Shown in pieces: positions 1-6,095 of a stretch of 9,601 nucleotides of DNA. Numbering within the stretch: position 1 is the first letter of the stretch; every line of letters begins with the position of its first letter. Origin of the DNA: an uncultured Pseudorhodoferax sp. (GTDB lineage: Bacteria > Pseudomonadota > Gammaproteobacteria > Burkholderiales > Burkholderiaceae); assembly GCA_913776795.1 (NCBI GenBank), contig CAJYRH010000294.1:1-9601 (forward strand). The letters run 5' to 3'. The notes beneath the pieces are model-generated. The model saw nothing but the letters and a program-made list of their open reading frames with translations. It had not been told where the DNA came from and did no database searches. The position numbers and the translations under genes are program-made.

Positions 1-39
1 CTGGAGATGACGGGCTACGCGCAGCGGTTGCGCCTGTAA
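1..39 (+). CDS. Possible C-terminal tail of a convergent gene (partial)
   Basis: From the first base, frame 1 of the plus strand is open for twelve codons (ending in ...GYAQRLRL) and stops at TAA, ten bases before the livM stop codon on the other strand. Such a tail-to-tail arrangement is common where two operons converge, and the residue mix is protein-like. Only twelve residues are visible, so no family can be named. The stretch could equally be non-coding DNA downstream of livM. No hairpin terminator is visible in the ten bases between the two stops. Confidence 0.3.
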   Translation: MEMTGYAQRLRL

Positions 40-49
40 CCCACCGTCG

Positions 50-1027
50 TCAGGCTTTCCTGGTGCGCTGCAGGAACGCGATGATCTCGCCCATGATGCC
101 GCGCCGGAAGGCCAGCACGCAGATGACGAAGATCAGCCCGGTCACCATGGTCACGGACTCGCCCAACGTGGAGAACCACTCGATGCCGGTCAATGCCGCC
201 AGGCCGTGACCCATCTCGCCGATTTTGTTCTCCAGCAGGATCACGACGGCAGCACCGACCAACGGACCCGACAGCGTGCCCAGGCCGCCGACCAGTGTCA
301 TCAGGATCACCCCGCCCGAAGCCGTCCAGTGCACGTCGGTCAGCGTGGCGAAGCCGAGCACCAGCGTCTTGAGCGAGCCCGCCAGCCCAGCCAGGGCGGC
401 CGACAGCACGAAGGCCAGCAGCTTGAAGCGATGCGTGTCGTAGCCCAGCGAGATCGCCCGTGGCTCGTTCTCCTTGATGCCCTTGAGCACCTGGCCGAAC
501 GGTGAATGGACGGTGCGCACGATCAGCGCAAAGGCGAGCACCACGATGACCAGCGTCACGAAGTACATGGTCAGGTCATCGCCCAGCGACAGCACGCCGA
601 ACAGCTTGCCCCGGGGCACGCCCTGCAGTCCATCCTCGCCCCCCGTGAACTTGGCCTGCAGCGCGACGAAGAACACCATCTGCGCAAGCGCCAGCGTGAT
701 CATCGAGAAGTAGATGCCCTGGCGCCGAATCGCCAGCAGGCCGAACAGCCAACCGAGCAAGGCGCCCGTGGCCGTGCCCAGCACCAGCCCCAGTTCCGGC
801 GTCACGCCCCAGACCTTCATGGTGTGGCCGGCGATGTAGGCCGAACCGCCCAGAAAGGCCGCGTGGCCGAACGACAGCAGGCCCGTGTAGCCCAGCAACA
901 GGTTGAAGGCCGAAGCGAAGAGCGCGAAACACAGCAGCTTCATCATGAAGACCGGATAGGCCCCCACGAAGGGCGCCGCGATCAGCGCCAGCAACAACAG
1001 CAGGTAACCCCAGGAGCTCTTGCTCAT
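50..1027 (-). CDS. livM: Branched-chain amino acid-type ABC transporter permease LivM
   Basis: Inner-membrane permease of an ABC importer of the HAAT/Liv family, 325 residues, the usual family length. It pairs with LivH to form the transmembrane pathway. The N-terminus (MSKSSWGYLLLLLALIAAP) starts with a hydrophobic segment. The family-typical stretch NLLLGYTGLLSFGHAAFLGG follows near residues 42-61, then further hydrophobic helices. A cytoplasmic loop with KGIKENEPRAISLGYD is the likely contact with the ATPases, and LVGGLGTLSGPLVGA is typical of the C-terminal half. The frame stays open upstream of residue 1, but that extension is arginine/histidine-rich, lies wholly inside livH and does not resemble the family. 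The start at 1027 gives an ATGA overlap with the livH stop and has a purine-rich GGGAAAGAG stretch just upstream. It is the last gene of the operon. Substrate is not deducible from the permease. Confidence 0.95.
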   Translation of the reverse strand: MSKSSWGYLLLLLALIAAPFVGAYPVFMMKLLCFALFASAFNLLLGYTGLLSFGHAAFLGGSAYIAGHTMKVWGVTPELGLVLGTATGALLGWLFGLLAIRRQGIYFSMITLALAQMVFFVALQAKFTGGEDGLQGVPRGKLFGVLSLGDDLTMYFVTLVIVVLAFALIVRTVHSPFGQVLKGIKENEPRAISLGYDTHRFKLLAFVLSAALAGLAGSLKTLVLGFATLTDVHWTASGGVILMTLVGGLGTLSGPLVGAAVVILLENKIGEMGHGLAALTGIEWFSTLGESVTMVTGLIFVICVLAFRRGIMGEIIAFLQRTRKA

Positions 1028-1899
1028 TTCTCTTTCCCGAACAGGCCCGCAGGGCGGATGAGCAGCACGATGGCCATGATGATGAAGACCACGGTGGACG
1101 AGGCCTCGGGATAGAACACCTTGGTCAGCCCCTCGATCACGCCCAGGCCCAGCCCGGTGAGGATGGAACCCATGATCGAGCCCATGCCGCCAATCACGAC
1201 GACCGCGAACACGACGATGATGAGGTTCTGCCCCATCAGCGGGGAGACCTGGATCACGGGTGCGGCGAGCACGCCGGCGAAGGCGGCCAAGGCCACGCCG
1301 AAGCCGTAGGTCAGCGTGATCATGAGCGGCACGTTGACGCCGAAGGCCTCGACCAGACGCGGGTTCTCGGTGCCAGCCCGCAAGTAGGCACCGATGCGTG
1401 TCTTCTCGATCAGGAACCAGGTCGCGAAGCACACCACCAGCGAGGCCACGACCACCCAGGCGCGGTAGTTGGGCAACATCATGAAGCCCATGTCGGTTGC
1501 ACCGGCCAGCGCATCCGGCGTGTCGTAGGACAGCCCGGAGACGCCGTAGGCCGAACGGAAGGCGCCCTCGATGAGCAGCGTCAGGCCCAGTGTGAGCAGG
1601 AGGCCGTAAAGATGGTCGAGCTTGTAGATCCAGCGCAGCATCGTGCGCTCGATCAGCACGCCGAACGCGCCCACCAGCAGCGGCGCGGCGACCAGCATGA
1701 TCCAGTAGCTGACGTCCCAGTAGTTCATCGCCATCCAGGTCACGATGGCACCCATCATGAACAGCGCACCGTGTGCGAAGTTGATGACGTTGAGCAGGCC
1801 GAAGATCACCGCCAGGCCCAGGCTCAGGATCGCGTAGAACGAACCGTTGACCAGGCCCAGCAGGAGCTGGCTCAACAAGGCGGGCATGGAGATGGTCAT
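1024..1899 (-). CDS. livH: Branched-chain amino acid-type ABC transporter permease LivH
   Basis: Second inner-membrane permease of the importer, 291 residues, normal for LivH. The N-terminal region GLVNGSFYAILSLGLAVIFG followed by LLNVINFAHGALFMMGA (about residues 15-51) is the hallmark of the family. Other family features are ERTMLRWIYK with the following LTLGLTLLIEG, the cytoplasmic loop KTRIGAYLRAGTENPRLVEAFGVNV (probable ATPase contact), and VFAVVVIGGMGSIMGSILTGL near the C-terminus. It ends in the usual RPAGLFGKEK. The ATG at 1899 is the first good start; an alternative Met lies at residue 5. It lies 49 bp downstream of the second binding protein, with a weak GAG-type ribosome site. Its stop overlaps the livM start as ATGA, indicating translational coupling and equal synthesis of the two permeases. 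Confidence 0.96.
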   Translation of the reverse strand: MTISMPALLSQLLLGLVNGSFYAILSLGLAVIFGLLNVINFAHGALFMMGAIVTWMAMNYWDVSYWIMLVAAPLLVGAFGVLIERTMLRWIYKLDHLYGLLLTLGLTLLIEGAFRSAYGVSGLSYDTPDALAGATDMGFMMLPNYRAWVVVASLVVCFATWFLIEKTRIGAYLRAGTENPRLVEAFGVNVPLMITLTYGFGVALAAFAGVLAAPVIQVSPLMGQNLIIVVFAVVVIGGMGSIMGSILTGLGLGVIEGLTKVFYPEASSTVVFIIMAIVLLIRPAGLFGKEK

Positions 1900-1948
1900 G
1901 GCGTTCTCACGGCGGCAGCGGCGTGGCGGACGGCGACGGGCGCGCCCT

Positions 1949-3061
1949 TCACTTCCACAGCGCGCACTTGGACTCGGCCTTGGTCGTGAAGACCTCGTCG
2001 CCCTTGAGCTTGGAGACCACCTTGTAGTAGTCCCAGGGCTGCTTGGACTCGGACGAGGACTTGACCTGCATCAGGTACATGTCGTGCACGAAGCGGCCGT
2101 CCGGGCGGATCTGGCCCTTGGCGTAGAAGTCGTCGATCGGCGCCTTCTTGAGCTGCTCCATGACCTTGTCGGCGTCCAGCGTCTTGGTAGCGGCCACGGC
2201 CTTCAGGTAGGTCATGGTGGCCGAGTAGTTGGCCGCCTGGATGTCGGTCGGCATGCGCTTGTTCTTTTCGAAGTACTTCTTGCCGAAGGCGCGCGTCTGC
2301 TCGTCCAGGTTCCAGTCCCAGCTGGTCGTGAGCAGCAGGCCCTCGGTGTTCTTCAGGCCAAGGCTGTGGATGTCGGTGATGAACACCAGCAGGCCGGCCA
2401 TCTTCATGGTCTTGCCGATGCCGAACTCGCGCGCCGCCTTGACCGAGCTGATGAAGTCGCCGCCCGCATTGGCCAGGCCCAGGATCTGCGCCTTGGAGTT
2501 CTGCGCCTGCAGCAGGAAGGAGGAGAAGTCCGAGGCGTTGAGCGGCGTGCGCACGGTTCCCACCACATTGCCACCGCGGGCCTGCACGACCTTGGCGGTG
2601 TCGGCCTCCAGGGCGTGGCCGAAGGCGTAGTCGGCCGTCAGGAAGAACCAGCTCTTGCCGCCCTGCCCGACCACCGCGCCGCCGGTGCCCTTGGCCAGCG
2701 CCACGGTGTCGTAGGCATAGTGCACGGTGTAGGGACTGCACTGGTCGTTGGTCAGCGCAGAGCTGCCGGCGCCGTTGACGATGTAGACGCGCTTCTTCTC
2801 CTGCGCCACCTTGTTCATGGCCAGCGCGGCGCCCGAATTGGTGCCACCGATCAGCATGGACAGGCCCTGCGTGTCGATCCACTCGCGCGCCTTGCTGGCA
2901 GCGATGTCGGCCTTGTTCTGGTGGTCGGCCGTCAGCAATTCGATGGGCATGCCGTTGACCTTGCCGCCGAAGTCGTCGATGGCCATCTGGATCGCGCTGG
3001 CACCACCCTTGCCGTCGACATCGGAGTACAGGCTGGACATGTCGGTCACGAAGCCGATGCG
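1949..3061 (-). repeat. Tandem gene duplication, downstream copy
   Basis: This segment (codon 28 to stop of binding protein 2) aligns without gaps to 3186-4298 at a constant offset of 1237 bases. My residue-by-residue comparison by eye finds about 72 differences in about 373 positions, roughly 80% protein identity. DNA is also similar, for example the shared stretch coding for WFFLTADYAFGHALE. The signal peptides are not alignable to the same degree and differ in spacing by two codons. The direct repeat could support homologous recombination that would leave one hybrid gene. Confidence 0.85.
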
Positions 3062-3142
3062 GACCTTTTCCTGGGCCTGCGCTGCTCCCGTAGCGAGCAA
3101 GGCAGCGAACATCATGGCGGAGAGCGGAAACTTGGCGGTCAT
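1949..3142 (-). CDS. Periplasmic substrate-binding protein 2 of the Liv-type ABC importer
   Basis: Periplasmic binding protein with the type-1 periplasmic binding fold (Peripla_BP_6/LivK-like), 397 residues. Residues 1-23 form a Sec signal peptide: a lysine at position 4, a hydrophobic core, and AQA before the probable cut. The mature protein opens with KVRIGFVTDMSSLYSDV, the usual first strand and ligand loop. Later motifs are ADHQNKADIAASKAREW, GGTNSG, ALTNDQCSPYTVHYAYDT, WFFLTADYAFGHALE and LANAGGD, ending in KCALWK. The ATG at 3142 was chosen because it begins the signal peptide; the longer open frame upstream lies in the spacer and in gene 1. The ribosome-binding site is poor (no AGGAG-like stretch). 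It is about 80% identical to the preceding gene without gaps across the mature protein, a clear tandem paralogue. Related proteins often bind aromatic or other carboxylates; the true ligand is unknown. Confidence 0.95.
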   Translation of the reverse strand: MTAKFPLSAMMFAALLATGAAQAQEKVRIGFVTDMSSLYSDVDGKGGASAIQMAIDDFGGKVNGMPIELLTADHQNKADIAASKAREWIDTQGLSMLIGGTNSGAALAMNKVAQEKKRVYIVNGAGSSALTNDQCSPYTVHYAYDTVALAKGTGGAVVGQGGKSWFFLTADYAFGHALEADTAKVVQARGGNVVGTVRTPLNASDFSSFLLQAQNSKAQILGLANAGGDFISSVKAAREFGIGKTMKMAGLLVFITDIHSLGLKNTEGLLLTTSWDWNLDEQTRAFGKKYFEKNKRMPTDIQAANYSATMTYLKAVAATKTLDADKVMEQLKKAPIDDFYAKGQIRPDGRFVHDMYLMQVKSSSESKQPWDYYKVVSKLKGDEVFTTKAESKCALWK

Positions 3143-3185
3143 GGTCAATCTTGGAAACGGAGAGGGGAAAGATGCTGGAAGGATG

Positions 3186-4298
3186 TCACTTCCAGAGCGC
3201 GCACTTGGTTTCGGCCTTGGTCGTGAACACCTGATCGCCTGGCAGTGTCTTGACCACCTTGAGGTAATCCCAGGGCTTGGTGGATTCCTTGGTGGACTTG
3301 ACCTCGACAAGGTACATGTCGTGGACGAAGCGGCCGTCGGCACGGATCTGGCCCTTGCCGTAGAAGTCGTTGATGGGCATCTTCTTGAGTTGCTCCATCA
3401 CCTTGTCCGCGTCCGTGCTGCCGGCGGCCTGCACGGCCTTGAGGTAGGTCGTGGTGGCCGAGTAGTCGGCTGCCTGCACGTCGGTGGGCATGCGCTTGGC
3501 CTTGTCGAAGAACTTCTTGGCGAAGGCGCGCGTCTGGTCGTTGAGGTCCCAGTACCAGCTGGTGGTGTGCAGCAGACCCTCGGTATTCCTCAGCCCCAGG
3601 CTGTGCACGTCCGACAGGAACACCAGCAGGCCGGCGGTCTTCATGGTCTTGTTGATGCCGAACTCGCGTGCCGCCTTGATCGAGTTAATGGTGTCGCCAC
3701 CGGCATTGGCCAGGCCCAGAATCTGCGCCTTGGAGTTCTGCGCCTGCAGCAGGAACGACGAGAAGTCCGACGCGTTGAGAGGCGTGCGCACGGCGCCCAC
3801 CACGTTGCCGCCTTTTTCCTTGACGACGCGCGTCGTATCGGCCTCCAGGGCATGGCCGAAGGCATAGTCGGCCGTCAGGAAGAACCAGCTCTTGCCACCG
3901 GCATCGACCACCGCCGCGCCCGTTCCCTTGGCCAGCGCCACGGTGTCGTAGGCATAGTGCACCGTGTAGGGGCTGCACTGCTCGTTGGTCAGTGCCGAGG
4001 TGGCAGCACCGTTGTTGAAGTAGACGCGCTTTTTTTCCTGCGCCACTTTGGCCATGGCCAGCGCCGTGCCCGAATTCGTGCCGCCGAACACCATGGTCAG
4101 GCCGGCCGTGTCGATCCACTCGCGCGCCTTGCTGGCTGCAATGTCGGCTTTGTTCTGGTGGTCAGCGGTCAGCAGTTCGATGGGCTGGCCCAGCACCTTG
4201 CCGCCGAAATCGTCGATAGCCATCTGGATCGCCATCGCGCCGTTCTTGCCCTCCACGTCGGAGTACAGGCTGGACATGTCGGTGATGAGGCCGATCTT
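3186..4298 (-). repeat. Tandem gene duplication, upstream copy
   Basis: Partner of the direct repeat at 1949-3061, covering codon 26 to stop of binding protein 1. The 124-base stretch between the two repeat units (3062-3185) holds the gene 2 signal-peptide region and the 43-base intergenic spacer. Confidence 0.85.
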
Positions 4299-4373
4299 GA
4301 CCTGCGCGGCGGCGCCGCTGGCAAAGCCGGCGGCGGCGAGCGACAGGCAGAGCGTGGTGAGGGTACGGGTCAT
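3186..4373 (-). CDS. Periplasmic substrate-binding protein 1 of the Liv-type ABC importer
   Basis: Periplasmic ligand receptor of the importer, 395 residues, LivK-like type-1 periplasmic binding fold. The signal peptide spans residues 1-23 (MTRTLTTLCL... ending GAAA), with predicted cleavage near residue 23. The mature chain carries KIGLITDMSSLYSDV (26-40), ADHQNKADIAASKAREW (70-86), GGTNSG (97-102), NNGAATSALTNEQCSPYT (120-137), WFFLTADYAFGHALE (163-177), LANAGGD (221-227) and the C-terminal CALWK. Only two cysteines remain after signal removal (C133 and C391), so a disulfide is possible. It has the best ribosome site of the operon: AGGAG six bases before the ATG, 34 bp after livF. This predicts strong translation, as expected for a binding protein needed in excess. 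The subfamily is annotated generically as branched-chain amino acid binding, but aromatic or other carboxylate ligands are plausible. Confidence 0.95.
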   Translation of the reverse strand: MTRTLTTLCLSLAAAGFASGAAAQVKIGLITDMSSLYSDVEGKNGAMAIQMAIDDFGGKVLGQPIELLTADHQNKADIAASKAREWIDTAGLTMVFGGTNSGTALAMAKVAQEKKRVYFNNGAATSALTNEQCSPYTVHYAYDTVALAKGTGAAVVDAGGKSWFFLTADYAFGHALEADTTRVVKEKGGNVVGAVRTPLNASDFSSFLLQAQNSKAQILGLANAGGDTINSIKAAREFGINKTMKTAGLLVFLSDVHSLGLRNTEGLLHTTSWYWDLNDQTRAFAKKFFDKAKRMPTDVQAADYSATTTYLKAVQAAGSTDADKVMEQLKKMPINDFYGKGQIRADGRFVHDMYLVEVKSTKESTKPWDYLKVVKTLPGDQVFTTKAETKCALWK

Positions 4374-4379
4374 GGCTGT

Positions 4380-4384
4380 CTCCT
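4380..4384 (-). promoter_or_regulatory. Ribosome-binding site of binding protein 1
   Basis: The minus strand reads AGGAG followed by ACAGCC and then ATG, a consensus Shine-Dalgarno sequence with six-base spacing. It fixes the start at 4373. It is much stronger than the site before the second binding protein. Confidence 0.8.
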
Positions 4385-4407
4385 GGCGTTGGTGGTCGGG
4401 TAGGGGT

Positions 4408-5118
4408 TCAGACGCCCAGCAGCTCGTTGAGCACGGGCATCTTTTCGGCGAGTTCGGCCGCGGCGAAATGCTCCACCATGCGGCCGTGCTCCATCACGTA
4501 GAAACGGTCCGCCAGCGGCGCGGCGAAGCGAAAGTTCTGCTCCACCATGACGATGGTGTAGCCCTTGGCACGCAGCGTGGTGATCATGCGCGCAAGCGCC
4601 TGCACGATCACGGGTGCCAGGCCCTCGGAGATCTCGTCGAGCAGCAACAGCTTGGCCCCTGTGCGCAGGATGCGCGCCACGGCCAGCATCTGCTGCTCGC
4701 CGCCCGACAGCCGCGTGCCGGGGCTGTTGCGGCGCTCCGCCAGATTGGGGAACATGGTGTAGATCTCGTCGAGCGACATGCCGGCGCCGGCGCCCTTGAG
4801 TGCAGGAGGCAGCAGCAGGTTCTCCTCGCACGACAGGCTGGCGAAGATGCCGCGTTCTTCCGGGCAGTACCCCAGCCCCAGGTGGGCAATGCGGTGCGTG
4901 GCCATGGCAATGGTCTCCGTGCCGTGGATGCGCACCGAGCCGACGCGCCGGCCGATCAGCCCCATCACCGCACGCATCGTGGAGGTGCGGCCGGCACCGT
5001 TGCGGCCCAGCAGCGTGACGACTTCGCCGGGTTGAACGACCATGTCCACGCCGTGCAGCACGTGGGACTCGCCATACCAGGCCTGCAGGCCCGTGATCTC
5101 GAGTGCGGGGGCCGACAT
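4408..5118 (-). CDS. livF: Liv-type ABC transporter ATP-binding protein LivF, with a variant Walker A
   Basis: Cytoplasmic ATPase of the importer, 236 residues, normal for LivF. It should pair with LivG and dock on LivH/LivM. Motifs in order: A-loop region AWYGESHVLHGV (13-24); Walker A GRNGAGRTS (38-46), in which Arg44 (codon CGC, 4987-4989) replaces the invariant lysine; PEERGIF in the Q-loop area (86-92), where LivF proteins usually have Glu for Gln; signature LSGGEQQ (138-144); Walker B KLLLLDE (156-162) with catalytic Glu162, followed by ISEGLAP; and VEQN (192-195), with Gln in the H-loop position as is common in LivF. The ATG at 5118 overlaps the livG stop (TGATG) and has AAGGAG upstream. 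The longer open frame before it lies inside livG. Apart from Walker A the gene looks intact, so it is probably functional; its hydrolysis rate is uncertain. Confidence 0.95.
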   Translation of the reverse strand: MSAPALEITGLQAWYGESHVLHGVDMVVQPGEVVTLLGRNGAGRTSTMRAVMGLIGRRVGSVRIHGTETIAMATHRIAHLGLGYCPEERGIFASLSCEENLLLPPALKGAGAGMSLDEIYTMFPNLAERRNSPGTRLSGGEQQMLAVARILRTGAKLLLLDEISEGLAPVIVQALARMITTLRAKGYTIVMVEQNFRFAAPLADRFYVMEHGRMVEHFAAAELAEKMPVLNELLGV

Positions 5119-5888
5119 CAATGCGCTCCTTGCAGTTCGCCGTCCGCGGTGCCCATGTAGGCCTCCATGACCTGGCGGTTGCGCGAGACCTCGGCATAAG
5201 GGCCCTCGGCCAGCACGGCGCCGCGTTGCAGCACCGTGATGGTGTCGGCGATGGTGGAGACCACGCTCATGTTGTGTTCGACCATCAGGATGGTGCGGCC
5301 CCTGGACACCTTCTTGATGAGCTGCGCGACGCGGTCCACGTCCTCGTGGCCCATGCCCTGCGTGGGCTCGTCGAGCAGCATGAGTTCGGGTTCCATGGCG
5401 AGCGTGGTGGCGATCTCCAGCGCACGCTTGCGGCCATAGGGCAGGTTCACGGTGACCTCGTCGGCCATGTCGGCCAGGCCCACCTGGTCGAGCAGCGCGA
5501 CGGCCTCGCCGTTGAGGCGGTCCAGCTGCCTCTCGCTCTTCCAGAAATGGAACGACCAACCGAGCTTGCGCTGCAGGCCCAGGCGCACGTTCTCCTTGAG
5601 CGTGAGATGCGGGAACACCGCCGAGATCTGGAACGAGCGGATCACGCCACGCCGTGCGATCTGCGCCGGCTGCTCACGCGTGATGTCGTGGCCGTTGAAA
5701 GTGATCGTCCCATTGGTGGGCTCGAGGAACTTGGTCAGCAGGTTGAAGCAAGTGGTCTTGCCGGCGCCGTTGGGGCCGATCAGCGCATGGATGCTGCCGC
5801 GCTGCACTGCCAGGTTGACCTTGCTGACCGCAGTGAAGCCTTTGAACTCTTTCGTGAGATCCCTGGTCTGCAGAATGATGTCCGCCAA
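5118..5888 (-). CDS. livG: Liv-type ABC transporter ATP-binding protein LivG, TTG start
   Basis: Cytoplasmic ATPase of the importer, 256 residues, typical of LivG. Motifs are canonical: Walker A GPNGAGKTT (38-46, Lys44), Q-loop Gln87 in RSFQIS, the LivG-type signature LPYGRKRALE (149-158), Walker B LMLLDE (169-174) with Glu174, the D-loop area TQGMGHEDV, and the switch histidine His205 in MVEHN. The C-terminal YAEVSRNRQVMEAYMG is the usual LivG ending. The start codon is TTG (5886-5888): an in-frame TAG lies only three codons upstream (5895-5897), no ATG or GTG lies between, and MADIILQTRDLTKEFKGF matches the family N-terminus. It is the first gene of the operon, 207 bp after emrB. The weak start codon may limit its synthesis. 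Confidence 0.95.
   Translation of the reverse strand: MADIILQTRDLTKEFKGFTAVSKVNLAVQRGSIHALIGPNGAGKTTCFNLLTKFLEPTNGTITFNGHDITREQPAQIARRGVIRSFQISAVFPHLTLKENVRLGLQRKLGWSFHFWKSERQLDRLNGEAVALLDQVGLADMADEVTVNLPYGRKRALEIATTLAMEPELMLLDEPTQGMGHEDVDRVAQLIKKVSRGRTILMVEHNMSVVSTIADTITVLQRGAVLAEGPYAEVSRNRQVMEAYMGTADGELQGAH
5126..5131 (-). promoter_or_regulatory. Ribosome-binding site of livF, inside the end of livG
   Basis: The minus strand reads AAGGAG, seven bases, then ATG at 5118. The site lies in the last codons of livG. Together with the TGATG stop/start overlap it supports coupled translation and decides the livF start. Confidence 0.8.
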
Positions 5889-6095
5889 TTTCGCCTAGCC
5901 TTCCGCAGTTGCCGCGTTGGTTCGTTCGCAAGGCCGTGGCCGGCCTCGCACTGCGGCGCACTGTACGGGCCCGCTTCCGGGCGAAGCACTAGGACAAACG
6001 CCAATGCTGCACTGCGATATTGCTTGTTTCTTGAGCAGAACGGCAGGGCACTGTCGCCCGGCCGGCAAGCTTGACGCCAAGCTGACAAAAGACGC
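5889..6095 (-). other. Inter-operon gap with repeated hexamer; likely promoter region of the liv operon
   Basis: No gene fits in these 207 bases. The plus strand holds GCACTG at 5948-5953, 5958-5963, 6009-6014 and 6048-6053 (CAGTGC in the direction of transcription), and the opposite orientation at 6097-6102 across the emrB stop. Two short inverted repeats occur (5969-5982, five-pair stem; 6068-6083, six-pair stem), neither followed by a T-run on the minus strand. The most AT-rich patch (about 6014-6031) contains CAATAT, a possible -10 element, but no convincing -35 lies 16-18 bases before it. A liv promoter here is expected from the layout but not demonstrated by motif. Confidence 0.4.
5894..5904 (-). 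promoter_or_regulatory. Probable ribosome-binding region of livG
   Basis: The minus strand carries GGAAGG ten bases before the TTG start, and a second AGG (5894-5896) five bases before it. Either could pair with the 16S tail. The second one contains part of the in-frame TAG that rules out an earlier start. Confidence 0.5.

Noticed and set aside
1028..1432. N-terminal extension of livM in the same open frame
   Set aside because: It is Arg/His-rich, lies within livH and lacks family similarity; the ATGA overlap start gives the normal LivM length.
1938..1947. Ten-base palindrome GGGCGCGCCC between binding protein 2 and livH, considered as a terminator or mRNA-stabilising hairpin
   Set aside because: It has no spare loop, so the stem would be only about three pairs, and there is no T-run; chance is likely in this GC-rich stretch.
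1847..4403. Long plus-strand open frames opposite the two binding-protein genes (1847-3226 and 2811-4403)
   Set aside because: The two resemble each other only because the genes beneath are duplicates; their composition is typical of antisense shadows and no domain is seen.
5119..5559. N-terminal extension of livF in the same open frame
   Set aside because: It lies within livG; the start at 5118 has an AAGGAG site and a stop/start overlap.
5969..5982. GCCCG/CGGGC hairpin in the inter-operon gap, considered as a terminator or operator
   Set aside because: A five-pair stem is expected by chance at this GC content and no T-run follows.
6017..6022. CAATAT as a sigma-70 -10 element for the liv operon
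   Set aside because: No acceptable -35 lies at 16-18 bases; kept only as a weak possibility within the gap description.
6068..6083. Inverted repeat AGCTTG-loop-CAAGCT just after emrB, considered as an intrinsic terminator
   Set aside because: The stem is only six pairs and the minus strand continues TGCCGGCCGG with no T-run.
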